From Stenotrophomonas sp. (GTDB lineage Bacteria; Pseudomonadota; Gammaproteobacteria; Xanthomonadales; Xanthomonadaceae), in contig DOKO01000357.1 of assembly GCA_003510825.1 (NCBI GenBank), forward strand, positions 1 through 14,035: a DNA stretch of 14,035 nucleotides. Direction: 5' to 3'. The notes below the pieces were generated by a model, which was not told where the DNA came from, searched no databases, and saw only the letters and a program-made list of their open reading frames with translations. A program made the position numbers and the translations under genes. Numbering within the stretch: the first letter of the stretch is position 1; each line of letters opens with the position of its first letter. Positions 1-6,755 of this stretch are shown here, one piece after another.

Positions 1-14
1 CGCTCTTCCGATCT
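1..14. other. Illumina Read 1 adapter remnant (not genomic)
   Basis: The sequence CGCTCTTCCGATCT equals the last 14 bases of the common Illumina Read 1 adapter. The C at position 1 fits the Read 1 arm rather than the Read 2 arm, which has T there. It sits at the extreme edge and abuts a repeat, as untrimmed read ends do where an assembly stops. It should not be treated as biology. Confidence 0.93.
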
Positions 15-39
15 CCGCCGGGCATGGCCCGGCGCTACC
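15..39 (-). repeat. SMAG (GTAG-headed) palindromic repeat, copy 1
   Basis: This is a 25-bp element with a GCCGGGC / GCCCGGC stem around an ATG loop. It is followed on the plus strand by GCTAC, so the GTAG head reads on the minus strand. It is identical base for base to the copy at 12369-12393. SMAG elements are a very abundant REP-like family in Stenotrophomonas maltophilia, so this copy also points to the host genus. Confidence 0.85.
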
Positions 40-43
40 GTGC

Positions 44-1243
44 ATGATTCCCGCGATGACCGTTCCCGCCGCCCGCCTGTCCAGCTTCTACCTGTTCTAT
101 TACGCGGCGCTGGGCGCCTTCACGCCGTACTGGAGCCTGTTCCTGACCGCGCGCGGCATGAGCGTCACCGCCATCAGCGTCATGATGGGCCTGTGGTACG
201 CCACCCGCGTGGTCGCGCCCAGCACCTGGACCACGCTGGCCGCCGCCTCGCCGCGCCCGATCCGCCTGCTGCGCGTGGGCTGCGTGCTGACCCTCCTCAG
301 CTTCGCCGTGTTCCTGCTGCCGTTGCCGCAGCCGTGGATGTACCCGGCGATGGTGGTGTTCTGCTTCTTCTACAACGCGGTGATGCCTCAGTTCGAGTCG
401 ATCACCCTCACCCACCTGGGCAGCGACAGCCATCGCTACGGGCTGATCCGGGTCTGGGGCTCACTGGGCTTCATCGCCATCGTTACCCTGTTCGGCTGGC
501 TGATCGAAGGCGATGGCAGCGGCAACCGCGCCGGGCTGCTGCCGTGGATGATGCTGCCGCTGTTCGCCCTGCTGGTGGTCTCGGCCTTCAGCAACCAGTA
601 CGCGCGCGGCATCGGCAAGGCCGAAGGTGATGCCAGCGGCTTCTGGCAGATCGTGCGCCGCCCGCCGGTGCTGGCGTTCTTCCTCGCCGCCTTCATGGAA
701 CAGCTGTCGTTCGGCCCGTACTACACGTTCTTCTCGGTCTACATGGACCACCACGGCTACCGCACCTCCACCCTCGGCCTGCTGTGGACCATCGGCGTGG
801 TGTTCGAGGTGGGCGTGTTCTTCACCATCGGCCGCTTCTTCCGCCGCTACGACGCCAGCTGGATGCTGCTGATCGCACTGGTCAGTTCCTGCCTGCGCTG
901 GGCGGTCACCGCGCTGTTCCCGGAAAACCTGCCGGTGATGCTGGTGGCGCAGACCGCACACGCGCTGGGCTTCGCCGCGTTCTTCGCCGCGGCGATGCAG
1001 ATGCTGGCGACCTATTTCCCCGGCCGCCTCAACGGCCATGGCCAAGGCCTGCTGTATGGCTTCTCGTCCGGTGTCGGTGGCGTGCTGGGCGCACTCATCG
1101 CTGGCCAGCTGTGGACCATCGACAACGGCCGCACCGCGTTCCTGGCCGGCAGCGGCTTCGCCCTGGTCGGCGCCCTGCTGTGCTTCTTCGCGCTGAGCCT
1201 GCCGCTGATCCGCGCGCGGCGTCACGTCGCCCGCGCGGAGTGA
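44..1243 (+). CDS. MFS transporter, HcaT-like (MFS_1_like family)
   Basis: The product is a 399-residue polytopic inner-membrane permease of usual MFS length, with about 12 hydrophobic segments in two halves split by a charged stretch near residues 186-207. The YGLIRVWGSLGF motif (132-143) is typical of the family that includes the 3-phenylpropionate carrier HcaT and nucleoside/proton symporters. The N-terminal FYLFYYAALGAFTPYW pattern (15-30) is also typical. The substrate cannot be told from sequence; the family suggests proton-coupled uptake or efflux of a small organic molecule. The start is uncertain: ATG at 44 and ATG at 56 are in frame, neither has a clear ribosome site, and the upstream DNA is lost at the contig edge. 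ATG 56 (protein starting MTVPAARL) may be the real one. It converges on the acyltransferase gene with 15 bp between stop codons. Confidence 0.9.
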   Translation: MIPAMTVPAARLSSFYLFYYAALGAFTPYWSLFLTARGMSVTAISVMMGLWYATRVVAPSTWTTLAAASPRPIRLLRVGCVLTLLSFAVFLLPLPQPWMYPAMVVFCFFYNAVMPQFESITLTHLGSDSHRYGLIRVWGSLGFIAIVTLFGWLIEGDGSGNRAGLLPWMMLPLFALLVVSAFSNQYARGIGKAEGDASGFWQIVRRPPVLAFFLAAFMEQLSFGPYYTFFSVYMDHHGYRTSTLGLLWTIGVVFEVGVFFTIGRFFRRYDASWMLLIALVSSCLRWAVTALFPENLPVMLVAQTAHALGFAAFFAAAMQMLATYFPGRLNGHGQGLLYGFSSGVGGVLGALIAGQLWTIDNGRTAFLAGSGFALVGALLCFFALSLPLIRARRHVARAE

Positions 1244-1258
1244 ACGCCATGCGCCGCT

Positions 1259-3331
1259 TCAGGGCTGGCGCAGGACCTGCTGCAGTGACGGCAGCAGCAC
1301 GCGGTTGCCATAGCCACTGACGTGGTCGCCATCGAAGTACAGCGGCCGGCCATCGCGTTGTGCCGGGCACAGGGTGTCGTCACACAGCACCGGCAGCGGG
1401 TCCCACATCACCGCACCCGGCAGGCCAGCGACCACCTGCTGCAGGCTGCCGAGCATGGGCGCACGCAGCGCCTCCATGTCCGCGCGGGTGCTGACCAGTC
1501 CATTGCGGCAGACTTCATTGTCGGCGTTGAACGCATCCGAACACCGGTATGGCGGCGCTGGCAGCACCGGCTTGGGCGCCTCCATCACGATGCGCACGCC
1601 GCGCTCGGCCAATGGCTTCCATTGGGCGATCGCCAGGGCTACCTCTGCGTCACGGCCTGCGGCCGCCTCCGGCGTGCGTTCGCCCGCGAGCTGCGCCGCG
1701 GCATCGAACAGCACGAACTGGTCGGACAGGCGCGGAACGCGCAGTGACACCAGCACCACCACGTCGCCGGGCTGCGCCCGCTGGCTGATGTCGGCGAACA
1801 CGGCCGCGTCGAATGCTTCGCAGCCTGCGCCCGCTCCGCGCCACTTCTGCAGGCTGACCTGCGGGCAGCCCCCACGGCCATACAGCGACACCTGCGCACC
1901 GGTATCCAGCGCCAGCCGCTGCAGCAGCTCGATGTAGGCCATGGCATGCGAATCGCCGGCCACGAACACACGGGCGGGTGCGGCCGCGGGGACAGGGCGA
2001 TCACAGCGCCCGCGCGCATAGGTGCGGGCACTGCCACCTTCGAAGCGATGCTTGCCGGTGACCAGCGCGCACCCCGGGAAATCGTGGGCCACGCGCTTGC
2101 TGCTGGCGTACCAGTCCGCTGCATTGCGGCTGACGGTGCTGAATGACAGCAGCGATGCCTGCGAGTACAGCAGCATCTGCAGGGCGCCGGCTAGCACGAG
2201 CGCGGCAGCGCCACTGGCCACCCAGCGCAGCGACGTCGCGCGCGGCGCCAACGGGCCACGGAAGGGCTGTTCCACCCAGCGCCACGACAACCAGGACAGC
2301 AGCGCCACCAGCAACGTCGCCGAGAACATCTGCAGCGGGGTTTCCAGGCCTACGGTCCAGCGCATCAGCACGAACACCGGCCAATGCCAGAGGTAGAGCG
2401 AGTAGGACAGCAGGCCGATGCGGCGCATGGGCGCGCTGGCCAGCACGCGGCCGATCCAGGCCCGCGGATGGTGATGCAGCGACCACAGCAGGCCCGCCGT
2501 GGCGAACGCCGGCAGCAGGCCATCGGGCCACGGTGAGTGTCCAGCGCGCGCGGTCCACAACGCCCAGCCCAGCAGGGCCAGCGACAGCGCGGCCAGCAGC
2601 GAGAACACCCACGCACCACGGGCCAGCGAGCGCTGGGTCAGCGGGTCGAGGGATGCGCGCACATGCAGCAGCTGGAACAGCAGCACGCCCACGCCCAGCT
2701 GCCACAACCGCGTGGTCGTGGCGTAGAACGCCCAGGACGGCGGCACGTCGCGCAGGCCCAGGACCGCCGCATGCAGCAGCGATGCCGCGCTGACCAGCGC
2801 GAACAGGCCCAGGCTCAGCCAGCGCCCACGTGCGCCCCGTGCCCAGGCCAGGAACAACAGCGGGAACAGCAGGTAGAACTGCTCTTCCACGCCCAATGAC
2901 CAGGTGTGGGTATAGGGATTGAACTCGGCCTTGGGCGCGAAATAATCGTTGCCGACTGCGGCCAGCACCCAGTTGCTGAGGCCGAAGAAGGCCATCAGGC
3001 CCGTCTTGTCACTGGCCTCGCTCAACCACGATTCGGGAATGAACAGCACGCTCGCCACCGCGGTGACCAGCAGGCAGGTGACCAGCGCCGGGGCGATACG
3101 GCGGATGCGCCGCGCATAGAAGCGCAGCATCGAAGCACCCAGCGACAGTGGCGGCAGGCGATGCACCGACGCACTGACCACGAAACCGGAAATGACGAAA
3201 AACACGTCCACGCCGGTGAACCCGCCCGGCAGCCAGGCCGGGTCCAGGTGGAACACGATCACCGCCAATACGGCGATCGCGCGCAGTCCATCGATGTGCG
3301 GTACGTAACCGCGCCCTGCCTCAGCCGTCAT
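1259..3331 (-). CDS. Acyltransferase-3 / SGNH-domain O-acyltransferase (OafA-like)
   Basis: This 690-residue inner-membrane enzyme probably moves acetyl (or another acyl) groups across the membrane onto a surface glycan such as O-antigen, exopolysaccharide or peptidoglycan. The acyltransferase-3 domain spans roughly residues 8-385. Visible motifs are HIDGLRAIAVLAVIVFH (12-28, with His28), FFVISGF (44-50), FYARRIRRIAPA (71-82), HTWSLGVEEQFY (142-153) and SLYLWHWPVF (311-320). A periplasmic SGNH hydrolase-like domain follows, with the nucleophile block GDSH (459-462) and the YFDGDHVS block (665-672, Asp667/His670). Both halves are present with all key residues, as in OafA-type O-antigen acetyltransferases. 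The start is preceded by a GGGGGAA ribosome site. It is last in a same-strand row with ugd, 53 bp after the DUF2058 gene and behind a hairpin. The acceptor glycan is unknown. Confidence 0.93.
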   Translation of the reverse strand: MTAEAGRGYVPHIDGLRAIAVLAVIVFHLDPAWLPGGFTGVDVFFVISGFVVSASVHRLPPLSLGASMLRFYARRIRRIAPALVTCLLVTAVASVLFIPESWLSEASDKTGLMAFFGLSNWVLAAVGNDYFAPKAEFNPYTHTWSLGVEEQFYLLFPLLFLAWARGARGRWLSLGLFALVSAASLLHAAVLGLRDVPPSWAFYATTTRLWQLGVGVLLFQLLHVRASLDPLTQRSLARGAWVFSLLAALSLALLGWALWTARAGHSPWPDGLLPAFATAGLLWSLHHHPRAWIGRVLASAPMRRIGLLSYSLYLWHWPVFVLMRWTVGLETPLQMFSATLLVALLSWLSWRWVEQPFRGPLAPRATSLRWVASGAAALVLAGALQMLLYSQASLLSFSTVSRNAADWYASSKRVAHDFPGCALVTGKHRFEGGSARTYARGRCDRPVPAAAPARVFVAGDSHAMAYIELLQRLALDTGAQVSLYGRGGCPQVSLQKWRGAGAGCEAFDAAVFADISQRAQPGDVVVLVSLRVPRLSDQFVLFDAAAQLAGERTPEAAAGRDAEVALAIAQWKPLAERGVRIVMEAPKPVLPAPPYRCSDAFNADNEVCRNGLVSTRADMEALRAPMLGSLQQVVAGLPGAVMWDPLPVLCDDTLCPAQRDGRPLYFDGDHVSGYGNRVLLPSLQQVLRQP

Positions 3332-3347
3332 CCTGCCATTCCCCCAA

Positions 3348-3371
3348 CTGCCACGTCGGCGGGCGTGGCAG
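3348..3371 (-). terminator. Hairpin between DUF2058 gene and acyltransferase gene
   Basis: A perfect 8-bp inverted repeat (CTGCCACG / CGTGGCAG, 8-nt loop) starts 13 nt past the DUF2058 stop codon. Read on the minus strand, the stem is followed by only TT and then the GGGGGAA ribosome site of the acyltransferase. It may be a weak terminator, an attenuator or an mRNA-stability hairpin. Without a U-run, full termination is doubtful. Confidence 0.4.
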
Positions 3372-3384
3372 GCAACTCAATCCA

Positions 3385-4074
3385 TTACCAGACCAGGTCG
3401 TCCGGCACCTGGAACTGCGGGTCCGCGTACGGATCTTCCTCGGCCGGCGCGTTCGGATCGACCTTCAGCGCTACCGATGCGGCGAACACCGCTTCGGACT
3501 GCGCCAGCAGCTCGGCGGTCACCAGCAGGTACCGGCCGTTGAGCTGGACCACGCCCAGCTCACCCGCATTGAGTGCGGTCAGCTGCGCGGCGGTCACGTA
3601 GATGCGCTTGATCTTGCCGCCATACGGGAAGTGGCGGGCGATGTCAGCCGCCTCGTCATTGAGCCCCTTGTCCTTCAGCAGTTCTTCCAGCTTGGCCTTG
3701 GCCTCGCGGCGCTGGCGCGCTTCTTCCTGCTTCAGGCGCTCGGTCTCGATGCGCTCTTCCTTTTCCTTCTGCGCGCGGATGGCGTAGGCCTTGGCCAGGT
3801 CCATCTCTTCGGCGCTGCGCGGCTTGCGCGGGCCCTGCTGGCCCGGGCCACGCGACTGGCCGGGCTTGCCGGGCTTGCCGGCGCCGCCATTACCGTGGCC
3901 ACGACGCTCGCCAGGCTTGTGCTCGCCCTTGCCAGCGCCCTGCGGCTTTCCATTGCCATTGCCACCCTTGCCCTGCGGGCGGCCATCACGGCGGGGGCCA
4001 TCATTCTTGCGCTCGGGCTTGGGTGCCGGCTTGAAGCCCAGGCCCATCAGCTGGTCGCGGAGGGTATCGCTCAT
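3385..4074 (-). CDS. DUF2058 (YaiL-like) protein with Gly/Lys-rich disordered segment
   Basis: The product is a 229-residue soluble protein of the DUF2058 family, whose E. coli member is YaiL; the biochemical role is unknown. The N-terminal MSDTLRDQLMGLGFKP block is followed by a low-complexity stretch rich in Gly, Lys, Arg and Pro (about 20-86). A charged predicted helix or coiled coil (88-136) follows, then the conserved core with KIKRIYVTAAQLTALNAGEL (154-173) and LNGRYLLV (178-185), and an acidic tail ending DDLVW. The Gly-rich segment looks intrinsically disordered and resembles nucleic-acid-binding linkers, but this is inference. The chosen start lacks a good Shine-Dalgarno. The slyX stop lies only 10 nt upstream, so translation is probably coupled. 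A longer reading frame upstream overlaps slyX and is not family-like. It is co-directional with ugd-slyX. Confidence 0.9.
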   Translation of the reverse strand: MSDTLRDQLMGLGFKPAPKPERKNDGPRRDGRPQGKGGNGNGKPQGAGKGEHKPGERRGHGNGGAGKPGKPGQSRGPGQQGPRKPRSAEEMDLAKAYAIRAQKEKEERIETERLKQEEARQRREAKAKLEELLKDKGLNDEAADIARHFPYGGKIKRIYVTAAQLTALNAGELGVVQLNGRYLLVTAELLAQSEAVFAASVALKVDPNAPAEEDPYADPQFQVPDDLVW

Positions 4075-4084
4075 AGGAATCAGA

Positions 4085-4324
4085 TCAGTAGTGCGGCGGC
4101 GGCGGTTCGCTCGCCGGATCAGAAGAATGCAATGCATTGCGGACCTTGCCCAGGTCTTCCAGCAGCACGCGCAGCACATCGGCATTGCGGCTGCCCTGCA
4201 TGCGTGCATCGGCCAGCGCATCGCTCAATTCGGCCAGCGCGTGTTCCTGGAAGGACACGCGCATTTCCAGTTCGACCAGGCGCGCTTCCAGCGCCTGCTC
4301 GCGTTCACTCGATGAATCAGACAT
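4085..4324 (-). CDS. slyX: SlyX family protein
   Basis: This 79-residue protein matches SlyX in length and form: a short polar N-terminus, a coiled coil rich in heptad-like Leu and Glu (about residues 7-65, including ALEARLVELEMRVSFQEHAL) and the hallmark Pro-rich tail ending PPPPHY. SlyX proteins are small, widespread and poorly understood. The name comes from its place next to slyD in E. coli, a link to prolyl isomerases. Here an FKBP-type isomerase lies two genes upstream. The start is ATG at 4324, inside the last codons of ugd (8-bp overlap, different frame), so the two are almost certainly co-transcribed and translationally coupled. A longer reading frame exists upstream but runs inside ugd. 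Confidence 0.9.
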   Translation of the reverse strand: MSDSSSEREQALEARLVELEMRVSFQEHALAELSDALADARMQGSRNADVLRVLLEDLGKVRNALHSSDPASEPPPPHY

Positions 4325-5660
4325 GCAACGAACGTCCCCGGCCAATGCCGTAATAAGCCAGACCGGCAGCCTCGACCTCGGACGGGTCGTACAGGTTGCG
4401 GCCATCGAACACCACCGCATCCTGCAGCTGCGAATGCAGCGCCTGGAAATCGGGGCTGCGGAACTGCTTCCACTCGGTCACCACGACCACCGCATCGGCG
4501 CCCTGCAGTGCGTCTTCGGCACTGCTGCAGAACACCAGGTCGTCACGCTGGCCGAAGATGCGCTGCGCTTCGTGGGTGGCTTCCGGGTCGTAGGCACGCA
4601 CGCGCGCACCGGCGTCCCACAGCTGGGCCAGCAGACGGCGGCTGGAGGCCTCGCGCATGTCGTCGGTGTTCGGCTTGAAGGCCAGGCCCCACACCGCGAA
4701 GGTCTTCCCGCGCAGGCTGGCGTCCGCGCCGTAGTGGCGCTGGATGAGCTCGAACAGGTGGCCCTTCTGCGCCTCGTTGACCGCTTCGACCGCGTCCAGC
4801 AGCTTCGGCGCCAGGCCGTACTGCTGCGCGGTGCGGGCCAGCGCCTGCACGTCCTTGGGGAAGCACGAGCCACCGTAACCGGCGCCCGGGTAGATGAAAT
4901 GCCAGCCGATGCGCGGGTCCGAACCGATGCCCTGGCGGACCTGCTCGATGTCGGCGCCGACGCGCTCGGCGATGTTGGCCATTTCGTTCATGAACGAAAT
5001 CTTGGTGGCCAGCATCGCATTGGCGGCGTACTTGGTCAGCTCGGCCGAACGCACGTCCATTTCCACCACGCGGTCGTGGTTGCGGTTGAACGGTGCGTAC
5101 AGGCGGCGCATGACCGCCACCGATTCGGCGCTGGAGGCGCCGATGATGATGCGGTCCGGGCGCATGCAGTCCGCGACCGCATCGCCTTCCTTCAGGAACT
5201 CGGGGTTGGACACCACGTCGAAGGCGATGTCCGCGCCACGCGCAGCCAGCTCGTCGGCGATCGCCGCACGCACCTTGTCGGCGGTGCCCACCGGCACCGT
5301 CGACTTGTTGACCACCACGGTCGGCACGCTGATGTGCCGGCCGATGGTGCGGGCCACGGCCAGCACGTACTGCAGGTCGGCGCTGCCATCCTCGTCCGGC
5401 GGCGTGCCGACGGCGATGAACACCACCTGCCCGTGGCCGATGGCCTTTGCGGCATCGGTGGTGAACGCCAGCCGCGATGCGGCATGGTTGGCCTTCACCA
5501 TCGGCTCCAGGCCCGGCTCGTAGATCGGGATGACGCCCTGGTTGAGGCCATCGACCTTGGCCTGGTCGATGTCCACGCAGACGACCTGGTGGCCGGCATC
5601 GGCCAGGCAGGTACCTGTCACCAGACCGACGTAGCCGGTACCGAAAATCGCAACGCGCAT
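4317..5660 (-). CDS. ugd: UDP-glucose 6-dehydrogenase
   Basis: Ugd oxidises UDP-glucose to UDP-glucuronate with two NAD+ in the cytoplasm, feeding exopolysaccharide, LPS-core or aminoarabinose precursors. The 447-residue length is normal. The N-terminal NAD-binding Rossmann domain opens with GTGYVG (7-12) and has the acidic end of beta-2 at VCVDID (27-32). Further blocks are VGTPPDEDG (84-92), STVPVGT (120-126) and NPEFLKEG (152-159). The central helix and active site include LATKISFMNE (217-226, with Lys220) and YGGSCFPKD (262-270) with catalytic Cys266. The C-terminal UDP-binding domain has GLAFKPNTDDMREA (325-338). All key residues are present. The start has an AGGAG ribosome site and lies 22 bp after the FKBP gene, so the two may share a transcript. 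The adjacent acyltransferase gene fits a surface-polysaccharide context. Confidence 0.97.
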   Translation of the reverse strand: MRVAIFGTGYVGLVTGTCLADAGHQVVCVDIDQAKVDGLNQGVIPIYEPGLEPMVKANHAASRLAFTTDAAKAIGHGQVVFIAVGTPPDEDGSADLQYVLAVARTIGRHISVPTVVVNKSTVPVGTADKVRAAIADELAARGADIAFDVVSNPEFLKEGDAVADCMRPDRIIIGASSAESVAVMRRLYAPFNRNHDRVVEMDVRSAELTKYAANAMLATKISFMNEMANIAERVGADIEQVRQGIGSDPRIGWHFIYPGAGYGGSCFPKDVQALARTAQQYGLAPKLLDAVEAVNEAQKGHLFELIQRHYGADASLRGKTFAVWGLAFKPNTDDMREASSRRLLAQLWDAGARVRAYDPEATHEAQRIFGQRDDLVFCSSAEDALQGADAVVVVTEWKQFRSPDFQALHSQLQDAVVFDGRNLYDPSEVEAAGLAYYGIGRGRSLHV

Positions 5661-5682
5661 GTCCGTGCTGACTCCTGGCGGC

Positions 5683-6660
5683 TTACGGCAGAACGCCCAG
5701 CAGCTCGACGTCGAAGGTCAGTGCGGCGTTCGGGCCGATCGGGCCACCCGGGGTGCCGTTCTCGCCATAGGCCAGGTCGCCCGGGATCCAGAAGCGGTAC
5801 TTGGAGCCGACCGGCATCAGGGCGACGCCCTCGGTCCAGCCCTTGATGACCTGGTCCAGGCCGAATTCGGCCGGGCCACGACCGGCGGAGCTGTCGAACA
5901 CGGTGCCGTCCAGCAGCTTGCCTTCGTAGTTCACGCGCACCTTGCTGGTCGGCAGCGGGCGCTCGCCGCTACCCGGGCGGATCACCTGGTACTGCAGGCC
6001 CGAGGCGGTGGTCACCACGCCCGGCTGGGTCTTGTTCTTGGCCAGGAATGCATTGCCTTCCTGACGGTTGGTCTGCGCGGCCTGGGCGGCCTTGGCCTGC
6101 ATTTCAGCCTGCTTGGTGCCCATGAACGCCTGGATGGTCGCGGTCGCGTCCGCTTCGGTCATCTTCGGCTGGCCCTTGGTCAGGCCGGTGCTGATCGCTT
6201 CGAACAGCGAGGCGGTGTCGATGTCGTCCTTCAGCTGGGCCAGCGACGGGCCGACCGAGTACGAACCGATCATCTGCGCGACCTTGACGCGGTCGACCTT
6301 GGCCGGCTGCGAGCCCGGGGCCATGCCCGGAACCTGCTGGCCGTTGCGGGCCATCACGACCTGGCGCAGGGCCGCATCGGTGGCCTTGGCCTGGTCCTGG
6401 GTGATCTGCGGCTGCAGGCCTTCGAACGAACGCTCGACGGCGGTACGCAGGGCAGCCACGTCGATTTCATCGGCGATCGGTGCGAACGACTTGGCCACAT
6501 CCAGACCGATGGCGTAGCCGAGCTTCTGCTTGGGGGAATTCAAGGTTGCGGTCTCCTTGGCGGCCGCCGGTGCGGCCGGTTGTTGCGACAGGGCGACACC
6601 GGAGGTGCCCATCGCCAGAATCAGAACCGACGCCGCTGCGCCGCGCATTCCCATCTTCAT
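5683..6660 (-). CDS. FKBP-type peptidyl-prolyl cis-trans isomerase, secreted (FkpA/Mip-like)
   Basis: This is a probable periplasmic or outer-membrane-facing foldase that isomerises X-Pro bonds. Of several in-frame ATGs, the one at 6660 is chosen because AGGA lies 9 nt before it; AGGA directly touches the ATG at 6669. Using the 6669 numbering, a signal peptide (MKMGMRGAAASVLILAMG... to about residue 28) has no lipobox Cys. Two FKBP_N-like dimerisation units follow (about 48-110 and 128-190), then an Ala/Gln-rich helix (185-210). The catalytic FKBP domain (222-328) contains VRVNYEGKLLDGTVFDSS, GWTEGVALMPVGSKYRF and IPGDLAYGE. Two N-terminal units are unusual for FkpA or Mip, which have one, and they make the protein about 325 residues rather than 230-270. 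It is 22 bp upstream of ugd, with its own promoter-like and palindromic sequences upstream. Confidence 0.93.
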   Translation of the reverse strand: MKMGMRGAAASVLILAMGTSGVALSQQPAAPAAAKETATLNSPKQKLGYAIGLDVAKSFAPIADEIDVAALRTAVERSFEGLQPQITQDQAKATDAALRQVVMARNGQQVPGMAPGSQPAKVDRVKVAQMIGSYSVGPSLAQLKDDIDTASLFEAISTGLTKGQPKMTEADATATIQAFMGTKQAEMQAKAAQAAQTNRQEGNAFLAKNKTQPGVVTTASGLQYQVIRPGSGERPLPTSKVRVNYEGKLLDGTVFDSSAGRGPAEFGLDQVIKGWTEGVALMPVGSKYRFWIPGDLAYGENGTPGGPIGPNAALTFDVELLGVLP

Positions 6661-6669
6661 TCGCTGCAT

Positions 6670-6673
6670 TCCT
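6670..6673 (-). promoter_or_regulatory. Ribosome binding site that selects the FKBP start
   Basis: On the minus strand AGGA lies immediately before the ATG at 6669 (spacing 0) but 9 nt before the ATG at 6660. This makes 6660 the more plausible start. It removes three residues and leaves a normal basic signal-peptide N-terminus. Confidence 0.55.
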
Positions 6674-6685
6674 GGAAGTGTCTGG

Positions 6686-6701
6686 GCGCCGACGTCGGCG
6701 C
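6686..6701. promoter_or_regulatory. 16-bp perfect palindrome upstream of the FKBP gene
   Basis: GCGCCGACGTCGGCGC is its own reverse complement. It lies 26 bp before the FKBP start and just downstream of the predicted -10 box, at about +4 to +19. That position suits a dimeric repressor or an mRNA leader hairpin. The binding protein, if any, is not recognisable. Confidence 0.4.
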
Positions 6702-6710
6702 GAAACGATC

Positions 6711-6738
6711 ATTGTCGCACGCACGCCGGAGATGTCGA
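6711..6738 (-). promoter_or_regulatory. Candidate sigma-70 promoter for the FKBP(-ugd-slyX) unit
   Basis: On the minus strand TCGACA (5/6 match to the -35 consensus) is followed after 16 nt by GACAAT (4/6 match to -10). The predicted transcript would start near 6704 and give a leader of about 45 nt. The -35 hexamer lies in the loop of the inverted repeat at 6717-6749. This is a visual consensus match only. Confidence 0.35.
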
Positions 6739-6749
6739 GGCGTGCGTGC
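6717..6749 (-). terminator. Strong hairpin downstream of the glutathione peroxidase gene
   Basis: A perfect 11-bp inverted repeat (GCACGCACGCC / GGCGTGCGTGC, 11-nt loop) begins 6 nt past the peroxidase stop codon. On the minus strand it is followed by GACAATGATCGTTT, not a U-tract, so it may be a factor-assisted terminator or a 3'-end stabilising hairpin rather than a classical intrinsic terminator. It separates the peroxidase from the FKBP unit. Confidence 0.5.
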
Positions 6750-6755
6750 TTTCAT

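Noticed and set aside
1..43. Promoter or ribosome site for the MFS gene
   Set aside because: This stretch is adapter plus a SMAG repeat. The true upstream region is not in the window.
4137..5846. 569-codon plus-strand open frame across slyX and ugd
   Set aside because: It is antisense to genes with complete family motifs, and the composition is typical of a shadow frame (His/Arg/Val-rich, no domain).
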